Assembly (NCBI GenBank): GCA_016764015.1
Contig: JAESSR010000174.1
Span: 1-5,692 of the forward strand
Length of the DNA: 5,692 nucleotides
Direction of reading: 5' to 3'
DNA from: Phycisphaerales bacterium
GTDB taxonomy: Bacteria > Planctomycetota > Phycisphaerae > Phycisphaerales > UBA1924
Shown here: piece after piece, positions 1-5,606 of the stretch
Layout: every line of letters begins with the position of its first letter
How positions within the stretch are numbered: position 1 is the first letter of the stretch
Notes under the pieces: model-generated
Told to the model about the DNA's origin: nothing
Seen by the model: only the letters and a program-made list of their open reading frames with translations
The model's database searches: none
Program-made: the position numbers and the translations under genes

Positions 1-23
1 GAGGCGAAAAGAGTGTGTTTTTG

Positions 24-49
24 CGTCAGACACGAGTCGTCAGACACGA
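24..49. repeat. 12-bp direct repeat, two copies
   Basis: CGTCAGACACGA occurs at 24-35 and again at 38-49, a 14-bp period. The second copy overlaps a small inverted repeat (GTCGT at 36-40, ACGAC at 46-50). Just after it CTAGT recurs at 51-55, 58-62 and 72-76. No gene is visible in the first 150 bases, which seem to be repeat-rich intergenic DNA downstream of the peptidase gene. Two copies are too few and too short for a CRISPR array. Confidence 0.6.
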
Positions 50-93
50 CCTAGTCTCTAGTGGCTATTCCCTAGTCCCTCTCTGCATTTCTT

Positions 94-120
94 CTCTGTG
101 TGCTCTGCGTGCTCTGTGGT
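94..120. repeat. 9-bp tandem repeat, three degenerate units
   Basis: Three adjacent 9-mers, CTCTGTGTG (94-102), CTCTGCGTG (103-111) and CTCTGTGGT (112-120), form a short tandem array. On the minus strand it reads as CACAGAG-type units. From memory, similar CACAGAG-rich intergenic repeats occur in several bacterial phyla, but I cannot check this. No coding capacity or terminator function is apparent. Confidence 0.6.
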
Positions 121-150
121 AAAATCTTTCTTCTTGATCTTTCAGCAGAT

Positions 151-178
151 AAAAAAGGGGAAGCGTGGTGCTTCCCCT
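151..178 (-). terminator. Rho-independent terminator of the M28 peptidase gene
   Basis: On the minus strand a perfect 9-bp stem (AGGGGAAGC / GCTTCCCCT, arms 156-164 and 170-178) with a 5-nt loop is followed directly by a run of T (plus-strand A at 151-156). It begins 27 bp beyond the stop codon of the peptidase gene, as expected for an intrinsic terminator. The plus-strand side has no T run, so it is one-directional. Confidence 0.9.
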
Positions 179-204
179 AATGGGTGAATCGATTTCAAGA
201 TGGA

Positions 205-2205
205 TTAGTACGAAGTACCTTCGTCGGCTTCTTCAGATGTTTCTTCTTCGGTCGAAGCATTTGGGTCTTCGCGTGGGAGCAAGCCAGGTGCGTTGGCAAG
301 GTTGTAGGCAACGATCGCCGCGTTGGTCGCGGACTGCATCAGGTATTCTTCGATCGCCATATCGAGCCGATCGTTCTGTGTGTGCCATGAATGGGTGTAA
401 TTAGCTCGTCCTTCTTCGTCCCAGAAGAATCCAGGGACGCCAACCTTGTTGAAGGCGGCGTGGTCGGACCCGCCGTGGGTTTCGATCTTGTCGCCGGTGG
501 GGCGGATGTTGACATTGAGGAACTCGCCATCGGTATCTGAATAGAACACGCCGTTGATTGGAGCGGTTGCTGCTGCAAGGTAATCGACCATGAAGTCCGC
601 AGCCGGAATACCACCTTCGTAGTTGGTGCCGCCGTCGTCGACAAACGCTGCCGAGATATTGGCGAGTTCATCTTCGGAGAGGCTCTCGATGTAGGCCTTG
701 GAACCAAGAAGCCCTTGCTCTTCGCCTGCCCAGAGCGCGAACCGGATGGTGCGCTTTGGTTTGACATTCGCAGCCATCAGGATGCGAGCGGCTTCGATGG
801 TGACTGCTGTCCCGGTGCCGTTGTCAGTCGTGCCCTGTGAGCCTGGCCCGTCCCATGAGTCCATATGCCCGGAGATGATGATGACCTGGTCGGGGAACTC
901 GGTGCCCGGGATCTCAGCAATCACATTGTACACGGGGAATGGTCCGGCACTGAGGGCGTGCTGGAGATCGAACTCGACCTGGATATCAACGCCTTCACCA
1001 ATACGCGCAGCGAGGTAGTCGTAGTCGCTCTGGCGGACATTGATTTCGATGTCGGTTGGGTAGTCAGCGAGTTTGCGTTCACGCCAGTCGTTCGATGAGG
1101 TTGTCCAGACGCGTTCGTCCTTAGAGCTTGATACGAACCCGTTTGGATTCTCAGCGAGCACCGCAGCCATGATCGTTGTTTTGGTGTCTTCTTCAGACTG
1201 TTCCTCAGCTGCAGTTTCATCGCTCGCTTGGGAAAAGTCAAGGGGGAACTCATTGCCCGAAGCTGACTTTGACACACCCTTGGCGGTGTTGCCATCGAAG
1301 GTGAGTTCGATTTTCGAGGTGCCCATGTCGTGCTTCCATTTGAATGTGACGGCATCACCATCGCGGGTGAACTCAGAGATTGGGCCGCTTGAGAAGTTGC
1401 GGATATCCATCGAGCCGGTGACTTCGTCGCCAGATTCGTCGAGGACGAATGTCGCGGGGACAGCGGTGCCGTGATAGTCAAACGAGCCCTTCCAGGTGTT
1501 GGAGTCAGCTTCAACAACAACAGCTTCTGCTGGTTCTGCTAGGTTGTTGCGGATTTCATGGCGTTCGTCCATGCGTTCGCGCATGAGGAATCCGGTTGAG
1601 CGGATCCCGCCGCGACCGGCGTAGTTTGGTGCGAGCAATACCCATGAGTCGCTGTAGCTGCCAGTGTTCGATTCGTATTCTTCCATAGAAGTGGGGAAGT
1701 GAATGACCGAGCCGGTGGTTGGGCCATCGGTTCCCATTGACCACGCAAGGGTCGAGAACTCCATCGTGCGGACCTCTTTGGGATCTTTGCCTCTGCGCCC
1801 TTGGAGCAGGACGCGACCGGTAGATGGGCCACGATCGAAGCGGGTTTCGACTTCGCCCCATTTGTGAAGGTGTGCGTTGGACATGCCGAAGGCTTCGAAG
1901 TTGGCTCTTGCCCAGCGTTGAGCTTGTTCAAGACTTGATGAGCCGGTGAGGCGCGGGCCAAATGTTTCGCACATCTCGGTGAGTGAGGCGAGAACCTGCG
2001 AGTTGTTCTTGCCCTGATCAATGATTCTTGCGATGGTTGCAGCATTCCCCATCTTGATTGATGGAATGCTTACTTGCTCGCCATCAATGATGGCGAATGA
2101 GTTGGTAGCAGGTTCATTATTAATGGTGATGGTGGTTGTGCAGGCGGTGAGGGCAAGGCATGAGCCAGCAAGGGCGAGTACAGTCAGGCGTGCAGGGATG
2201 TGCAT
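205..2205 (-). CDS. M28-family zinc peptidase, lipoprotein (carboxypeptidase Q-like)
   Basis: This 666-residue protein is a predicted exported di-zinc aminopeptidase/carboxypeptidase, probably acting on peptides outside the cytoplasm. Residues 1-22 form a lipoprotein signal with lipobox LTAC, Cys22 being the lipid site. The M28 core (about 430-640) shows the expected residues: GHMD (His447, Asp449), TTDNGTG (bridging Asp461), GEEQG (catalytic Glu495, zinc ligand Glu496), VDDGG (Asp523/524), GGSDH (581-582) and HSWHTQND (His608). Residues of about 150-430 resemble the PA-like apical region of this family. It is interrupted by a beta-rich insert (about 238-326) and an acidic linker (327-342). 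The C-terminus is an acidic low-complexity tail. I chose the ATG at 2205 because GGAG (2215-2218) lies 9 nt upstream and the signal peptide then starts at once. An upstream ATG at 2259 would add 18 residues with no visible ribosome binding site. Family assignment is firm; substrate is unknown. Confidence 0.92.
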   Translation of the reverse strand: MHIPARLTVLALAGSCLALTACTTTITINNEPATNSFAIIDGEQVSIPSIKMGNAATIARIIDQGKNNSQVLASLTEMCETFGPRLTGSSSLEQAQRWARANFEAFGMSNAHLHKWGEVETRFDRGPSTGRVLLQGRRGKDPKEVRTMEFSTLAWSMGTDGPTTGSVIHFPTSMEEYESNTGSYSDSWVLLAPNYAGRGGIRSTGFLMRERMDERHEIRNNLAEPAEAVVVEADSNTWKGSFDYHGTAVPATFVLDESGDEVTGSMDIRNFSSGPISEFTRDGDAVTFKWKHDMGTSKIELTFDGNTAKGVSKSASGNEFPLDFSQASDETAAEEQSEEDTKTTIMAAVLAENPNGFVSSSKDERVWTTSSNDWRERKLADYPTDIEINVRQSDYDYLAARIGEGVDIQVEFDLQHALSAGPFPVYNVIAEIPGTEFPDQVIIISGHMDSWDGPGSQGTTDNGTGTAVTIEAARILMAANVKPKRTIRFALWAGEEQGLLGSKAYIESLSEDELANISAAFVDDGGTNYEGGIPAADFMVDYLAAATAPINGVFYSDTDGEFLNVNIRPTGDKIETHGGSDHAAFNKVGVPGFFWDEEGRANYTHSWHTQNDRLDMAIEEYLMQSATNAAIVAYNLANAPGLLPREDPNASTEEETSEEADEGTSY

Positions 2206-2233
2206 ATCAGGAATCTCCATTAGATCGTGTTCA

Positions 2234-2251
2234 ACGGACAGAAGAGTCCGT
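2234..2251 (-). promoter_or_regulatory. Hairpin in the peptidase 5' region
   Basis: A perfect 6-bp inverted repeat (ACGGAC at 2234-2239, GTCCGT at 2246-2251) with a 6-nt loop lies 29 bp upstream of the chosen peptidase start. No T run follows, so it is not a terminator. It could be a leader hairpin or an operator half-site pair; nothing decides between them. Confidence 0.35.
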
Positions 2252-2267
2252 GTGTGCATATACCAAC

Positions 2268-2300
2268 GATCAGCATCTGCGTTGCAGATACTTGATCATA
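2268..2300 (-). promoter_or_regulatory. Imperfect inverted repeat overlapping a -10-like box
   Basis: GATCA (2268-2272) and ATCTGC (2275-2280) pair with GCAGAT (2284-2289) and TGATC (2293-2297) around a 3-nt centre, giving a 30-bp imperfect dyad. On the minus strand TATGAT (complement of 2295-2300) fits a sigma-70 -10 box at 5 of 6 positions and overlaps one arm, as an operator might. The -35 region is poor. The placement upstream of the peptidase gene is suggestive, but promoter function is only inferred. Confidence 0.3.
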
Positions 2301-2354
2301 ATCAGACATACTAGGGGGCTTTGATCGTTTGGTTTTGAAAGTAGATGCCGACGA

Positions 2355-3812
2355 TTAATCTAAAGGGAGACCCTTTTTCTTCCAGAGCTTGATCAATCGT
2401 TCGAGCTTGATGGGTTCCCAGATCCGTTCGTTGGATAAACGCACCCTGAGCAGATTCCCATCTTTGTCGTAAATGCTTTCAGATGGGGGAGTGTTCTTTG
2501 AAGTCTTGGTCGTAATTCGGATCAGATCAGGGGTTTCCTCAGGCTTGTCGACGATGTCCCAGCGGAGTGTGATCGCTTCGAGTGAGCTGTTGTAAGCATA
2601 CGAGGCGTATTCGCCGGGCTCGGCATTTTTGGCAAGCAGGGCACCGATGAGATAGGACTGAACTTGCGAGAGGTACCCTTCGCCTTGGATCAAGGGGTGT
2701 GTCTTGGTTGGAACAGCGCTCGATTGGTCTCGCAGCGCGATGACCATGCTCGTGCCTGAGCGGGCGCCGGTGATGGTGGAGGTCTGTTGTTGACCATCAC
2801 GCCGAAGGGACATTTTAATCGTCCATGACTCATCCGAAGTGTCCTCGGCCATATAAAAAGTCGCGCGGGTATCGACCCGGATGTCGTCTTCGATCGCCAT
2901 CGCATCGATTTGTACAAAGTATCCGAGTTGGCGATCATCATCGTTCCATGATCTCTTTGGTTTGTTCGAGAGTTCGCCTTTGAAACCGCCCCATGAGGTT
3001 ATTTTTCGGTACCCGTATTCAGTCGCGTCCATCTCATCGCCGGTGATTGAGGGGAGATACAGGCGTTCCCACCGAGCTTCTTTGCCAGTCATGGCGTTCT
3101 GGTAATCTTCGATTGTCCGATGATCGAGAAAACTAAGCATGGATTTGATCGCGATAGATCGGCGTGCGTCGGATCGTGTTGGGTTCCCGAGATCCATTGA
3201 TGCGACAGAGGTTTCGTAGTAGGCGCGGGCGAGATCGAACTTTGAATACAATGCGGTAAAGTCAAAGATCACAAATCGACGAGGCCGGACCTGAAAGATG
3301 GTCATGCCCCGAACGGTATCGGGTTTGCCATTAAGCCCGGGGAGTCGGATGTAAAATCGTTCGCCGGTGTGAGGCTCGATGGTCAGATTTGGTTCACGCG
3401 CGAGAAGAACACCTGTTTTCGAGTTGGCGAACCGGGTGAGCTGATCGATAATGTCGTCGGCGACCTGGGCGATGGTGAGATCCGGATCCGATGTCCGCTG
3501 CTCTTTGATAATCATGACCCCGATTTGGTCTGGGAATCCGATTCCCATGGTCGTGTTGCTCCCATAGCTTGCCGATTCGGTGACTGAGCCCTTGGGGAGA
3601 GAGATATTGAGATCGAGGGCGTCGATCCGGATGGGGGCGCTATCGAGCTCAACCGTCGTCACAAACCGGGCGAGCTTGTCTTTTCGTATCTCAGGCGGCG
3701 GGGTTGATTGAGCGATCGCCGTTGAGCAGAGGGTGCAGAGACAAACCAGCGTGACCATTCGATGGAATATGGGTGAAATGAGTCGTTTGGATTGATTTGA
3801 TGAAGTAAGCAT
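2355..3812 (-). CDS. Secreted hypothetical protein, about 485 aa
   Basis: I do not recognise this protein. From the ATG at 3812 it has a positively charged start (residues 1-18, including SKR), a hydrophobic stretch (19-33, MVTLVCLCTLCSTAI) and a plausible signal peptidase I site AIA|QS at 34/35. It is therefore probably exported as a soluble periplasmic or surface protein of about 450 residues. No lipobox or later membrane segment is evident. The part after the signal reads like a mixed alpha/beta domain with the phrase ISLPKGS, vaguely like PsbP/DUF1795-type domains. The second half is rich in strands and ends in a basic helix (LERLIKLWKKKG). The open frame continues to an ATG at 3899. I prefer 3812 because it gives a normal signal peptide and has a weak GGAA about 9 nt upstream, but 3899, 3851 and 3758 are not excluded. 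It lies 149 bp upstream of the peptidase gene on the same strand. Confidence 0.75.
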   Translation of the reverse strand: MLTSSNQSKRLISPIFHRMVTLVCLCTLCSTAIAQSTPPPEIRKDKLARFVTTVELDSAPIRIDALDLNISLPKGSVTESASYGSNTTMGIGFPDQIGVMIIKEQRTSDPDLTIAQVADDIIDQLTRFANSKTGVLLAREPNLTIEPHTGERFYIRLPGLNGKPDTVRGMTIFQVRPRRFVIFDFTALYSKFDLARAYYETSVASMDLGNPTRSDARRSIAIKSMLSFLDHRTIEDYQNAMTGKEARWERLYLPSITGDEMDATEYGYRKITSWGGFKGELSNKPKRSWNDDDRQLGYFVQIDAMAIEDDIRVDTRATFYMAEDTSDESWTIKMSLRRDGQQQTSTITGARSGTSMVIALRDQSSAVPTKTHPLIQGEGYLSQVQSYLIGALLAKNAEPGEYASYAYNSSLEAITLRWDIVDKPEETPDLIRITTKTSKNTPPSESIYDKDGNLLRVRLSNERIWEPIKLERLIKLWKKKGLPLD

Positions 3813-3932
3813 GAGGCGGTGTTCCGTTCTATGGTCTCGATTCTCTCGCATTTGTCGGCCAAATGGCGTTGTGGAGTGGAGGATCGTCCTGTGATTCATC
3901 CAAGGAGTAAAAAAAGAATACCAATCGAGGGC

Positions 3933-3938
3933 ATTGTA
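3933..3938 (-). promoter_or_regulatory. Candidate -10 box for the secreted-protein gene
   Basis: TACAAT on the minus strand (complement of 3933-3938) matches the sigma-70 -10 consensus at 5 of 6 positions. The hexamer 17 nt upstream (CTGCGA) is a poor -35. It would start transcription near 3926, before all candidate starts of the minus-strand gene. It is a weak call based on one motif. Confidence 0.25.
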
Positions 3939-3950
3939 GATCAGTAGAGA

Positions 3951-3978
3951 TTGACTCGCAGGGGGGCATGTCTACGCT
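3951..3978 (+). promoter_or_regulatory. Candidate promoter of the S10 operon
   Basis: TTGACT (3951-3956) is a good -35 box. After a 16-nt spacer, TACGCT (3973-3978) is a weak -10. Transcription would begin near 3985, giving rpsJ a leader of about 160 nt. The site overlaps the divergent minus-strand promoter candidate. No tuf or fusA gene precedes rpsJ here, so a promoter in this interval is expected, but its exact position is uncertain. Confidence 0.3.
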
Positions 3979-3992
3979 TCTCCTCCCGACTC

Positions 3993-4127
3993 GGAGAGCA
4001 ATGCTTCTTCAACTTGGGATAAATGGCTTGTACGCATTGGCGAAAATGAATGTGGGATCGTTCCCGCATCGAACCATTGCGGGCTGTTGGTGCCTTCGGG
4101 CGAATGAAAAGGCTGTTTTTATAGCCT
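3993..4127 (+). promoter_or_regulatory. Structured 5' leader of rpsJ with competing hairpins
   Basis: Several stems lie between the candidate promoter and rpsJ. CCCGCA (4063-4068) can pair with TGTGGG (4051-4056), extending to an 8-bp stem at 4050-4069 with a TCGT loop. It can instead pair with TGCGGG (4078-4083) around a 9-nt loop, so the two folds exclude each other. Downstream are a GCC-TTCG-GGC hairpin (4092-4101) and a 7-bp hairpin AGGCTGT/ATAGCCT (4110-4127) with a TTTT loop, just before the ribosome binding site. The arrangement suggests translational or attenuation control, as known for S10-operon leaders in other bacteria. Protein binding is not shown by the sequence. Confidence 0.45.
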
Positions 4128-4147
4128 AAACGATGAAAGGATGGCAT

Positions 4148-4456
4148 ATGTCCATCAATAAAATCCGTATCCGTCTCGAAGCTTATGACCATATCGCACT
4201 CGATGCATCCGCACGCGAGATCGTCGAGCATGCCAAACGCACCAACGCCAAGGTCTCTGGCCCTGTCCCATTGCCAACTCGAATCGAACGCTACACCGTT
4301 CTTCGTGGGCCATTTGTTGACAAGAAGTCGCGTGAGCAGTTCGAAATCCGTACACACAAGAGGATTATCGATATTCACGAGCCAAACAGCCGAACCGTCG
4401 AAGCACTCAACCGTTTGGTTGTTCCTGCGGGCGTGTTTGTCAAGATCAAGGCATAA
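4148..4456 (+). CDS. rpsJ: 30S ribosomal protein S10
   Basis: S10 is a small-subunit head protein and, in other bacteria, the NusE partner of NusB in antitermination. The 102 residues match the usual family length. Conserved stretches are visible: [10 protein letters not shown] near the start, [23 protein letters not shown] in shortened form [12 protein letters not shown] (about 43-54), and the loop-end signature [16 protein letters not shown] chose the ATG at 4148 because GAAAGGA (4135-4141) lies 6 nt upstream and the product then begins [10 protein letters not shown]. An in-frame ATG at 4133 would put the Shine-Dalgarno sequence inside the gene and add five unusual residues. It is the first gene of the cluster, followed after 153 bp by rplC. 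Identification is secure. Confidence 0.97.
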   Translation: MSINKIRIRLEAYDHIALDASAREIVEHAKRTNAKVSGPVPLPTRIERYTVLRGPFVDKKSREQFEIRTHKRIIDIHEPNSRTVEALNRLVVPAGVFVKIKA

Positions 4457-4468
4457 TGAGAAACTACT

Positions 4469-4503
4469 ACAGGCTTACCCGATTTGGGTGAGCCTGTGTT
4501 TGT
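4469..4503 (+). terminator. Terminator-like hairpin between rpsJ and rplC
   Basis: ACAGGCTTACCC (4469-4480) pairs with GGGTGAGCCTGT (4486-4497) over 12 bp with one G-T wobble and a 5-nt loop. It is followed by GTTTGT, a short and broken T tract. It begins 12 bp after the rpsJ stop. The stem is strong enough for an intrinsic terminator but the tail is weak. Partial termination, attenuation or a processing site are alternatives, since rplC is expected to be co-transcribed. Confidence 0.6.
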
Positions 4504-4515
4504 ATAGAAATGAAC

Positions 4516-4537
4516 GGGCATTGCTCAAGTAATGCTC
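4516..4537 (+). promoter_or_regulatory. Hairpin in the rplC leader containing an inverted shared core
   Basis: GGGCATT (4516-4522) pairs with AATGCTC (4531-4537) over 7 bp with one wobble and an 8-nt loop. The segment GCATTGCTC (4518-4526) is the exact reverse complement of the 9-nt core found in the rpsJ and rplD leaders. The role is unknown. Confidence 0.35.
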
Positions 4538-4575
4538 ATAAACGAGACTTCCTCTGCCAAATAGGCAAGAAGCGG

Positions 4576-4601
4576 TTCCCGCCCGAAGCGGGGATGAAGG
4601 A
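4576..4601 (+). promoter_or_regulatory. Hairpin abutting the rplC ribosome binding site
   Basis: TTCCCGC (4576-4582) pairs with GCGGGGA (4588-4594) over 7 bp with one wobble and a CCGAA loop. The Shine-Dalgarno sequence GAAGGA (4596-4601) begins one base after the stem, and the rplC ATG follows after 8 nt. The stem could govern access of the ribosome to rplC. It shares GTTCCCGC, CGAA and GCGGG in the same order with the rpsJ leader (4060-4083). Confidence 0.45.
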
Positions 4602-4609
4602 ATGAAAAC

Positions 4610-5308
4610 ATGACCGCTCCAAGTAAGACAGCTCACCTTTTGGGCCAAAAAGTCGGTATGACACGCGTGTATGACGAAAACGGCATTTCAAGCCCCGTCA
4701 CAGTCATTAAGATCGATCCGAACACTGTGACTCAACTCCGCAGCATGGAAGTTGATGGCTACAGCGCTGTTCAGATCGGTGCAGGCGATATCAAGGCTCG
4801 CAACTCGACCATGCCTTTGATTGGGCACGATGCCAAAGCCGGCGCTGCACCAAGGCGTAAGCATGCCGAGTTCCGTCTCGAAGACGGTGCTGAATCAGGC
4901 TGGGAGCTCGGCCAAGAGCTGACTGTCAGCGTATTTGACGATATCAAGTATGTTGATGTGATCGGTACCAGTAAAGGTAAAGGCTTTGCTGGTGGTATGA
5001 AACGGTGGGGCTTTAAGGGGCAGCTCGCTTCTCATGGCGTTGAACGCAAGCATCGTTCACCGGGTTCAATCGGTGGTCACGGCAACAACGCTGGTAAATC
5101 TGGTCGCATCAAGAAGGGCAAGAAAATGGCTGGGCACATGGGTGCCAAGCAAATCACTGCCCGTTCACTCGATGTGATCCGTGTAGATGTTGAAAATGGT
5201 ATTCTTCTTGTCAAGGGACCAGTCCCTGGGCATTACAACGCTTGGGTCGAAGTTCGCCCAGCAACCCGACTTTATCGTCCAAAGGCCGCAAAAGTTGCCA
5301 ATGGTTGA
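4610..5308 (+). CDS. rplC: 50S ribosomal protein L3
   Basis: L3 is an early-assembling large-subunit protein whose long central loop reaches toward the peptidyl transferase centre. The 232-residue product carries the family hallmarks: GQKVGMTRVYDENG (12-25), PVTVIKIDPN (29-38), TSKGKGFAGGMKRWGFKG (120-137), HRSPGSIG (148-155), KGKKMAGHMG (169-178) and SLDVIRVD...LLVKGPVPG (186-207). It is about 20 residues longer than E. coli L3. In the core loop GSIG is followed by GHGNN where E. coli has the Gln methylated by PrmB (GSIGQ). The loop up to KGKK is about four residues longer. The start at 4610 has GAAGGA at 4596-4601, 8 nt upstream. It lies between rpsJ and rplD in canonical S10-operon order. 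Confidence 0.97.
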   Translation: MTAPSKTAHLLGQKVGMTRVYDENGISSPVTVIKIDPNTVTQLRSMEVDGYSAVQIGAGDIKARNSTMPLIGHDAKAGAAPRRKHAEFRLEDGAESGWELGQELTVSVFDDIKYVDVIGTSKGKGFAGGMKRWGFKGQLASHGVERKHRSPGSIGGHGNNAGKSGRIKKGKKMAGHMGAKQITARSLDVIRVDVENGILLVKGPVPGHYNAWVEVRPATRLYRPKAAKVANG

Positions 5309-5425
5309 TCGAATAAGTTGATTTTTGTGTTTGGGCGGTCAATAATCTCCGCTCAAAGATGAGAAGGTCGTCGAGGGTAAAACCACTGTGTAAAAGCAGG
5401 ACGAAACCGCTCATATGAATTTAGT

Positions 5426-5457
5426 CATTGTCCCCAGAGGAATCTGGGAGAGCAATG
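5426..5457 (+). promoter_or_regulatory. Two-tier stem-loop with GGAA tetraloop
   Basis: An outer stem CATTG/CAATG (5426-5430 with 5453-5457) encloses a perfect 6-bp stem CCCAGA/TCTGGG (5433-5438 with 5443-5448) capped by the GNRA-type loop GGAA. The internal loop is TC opposite AGAG. The 3' side includes most of the 12-nt sequence shared with the rpsJ leader (5447-5458). The nested pairing and special tetraloop make a real RNA element plausible. Confidence 0.5.
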
Positions 5458-5548
5458 CCGAGTCAAACTTGTGTCTCTGAACATTGTTCAATCTGCAAAG
5501 AATGAATGATGGCCGAAAGGCGATATTCAAGACCGGGTGCGGCGTATT

Positions 5549-5606
5549 GGGCCGGCAGCCTGTTAAGCGTGTGCTTAACGAAATGGTGCCGGATGGTCCG
5601 ACAGGC
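5549..5606 (+). promoter_or_regulatory. Possible pseudoknot upstream of the rplD ribosome binding site
   Basis: CCGGCA (5552-5557) pairs with TGCCGG (5587-5592). GCCTGT (5558-5563), lying inside that loop, pairs perfectly with ACAGGC (5601-5606), giving pseudoknot topology. A GTTAAGC/GCTTAAC hairpin (5562-5568 with 5573-5579) lies inside. Without the second helix the region can instead form one long rod from 5549 to 5599, using GGG/TCC and CC/GG extensions. The pseudoknot ends 7 nt before GAGG (5614-5617). Both folds were found by eye and not scored. Confidence 0.45.

Noticed and set aside
24..49. CRISPR array
   Set aside because: Only two 12-bp copies 14 bp apart, with no spacer-sized intervals.
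339..2045. Long open frames overlapping the peptidase gene in other frames
   Set aside because: Their products are rich in Ser, Arg and Pro without domains, and the frame of the peptidase has clear catalytic motifs; these are shadows.
2206..2259. Longer start for the M28 peptidase
   Set aside because: No ribosome binding site precedes the ATGs at 2259 or 2220, and the extra residues would sit before a normal lipoprotein signal.
4133..4147. Upstream ATG for rpsJ
   Set aside because: It would place the GAAAGGA ribosome binding site inside the gene and add five residues not typical of S10.
3941..4378. Minus-strand open frame overlapping rpsJ (145 codons)
   Set aside because: It is antisense to a certain ribosomal gene and has no recognisable motif.
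5330..5357. Terminator after rplC
   Set aside because: The 9-bp stem is good but is followed by GATGAGAAGG rather than a T run on the plus strand; the T run lies before it.
5549..5606. HDV-like self-cleaving ribozyme
   Set aside because: The order of helices and the GGCCGG-like 5' strand recall HDV, but there is no P1.1 or P4, the linker to the second helix is only 8 nt, and the catalytic cytosine context is missing.
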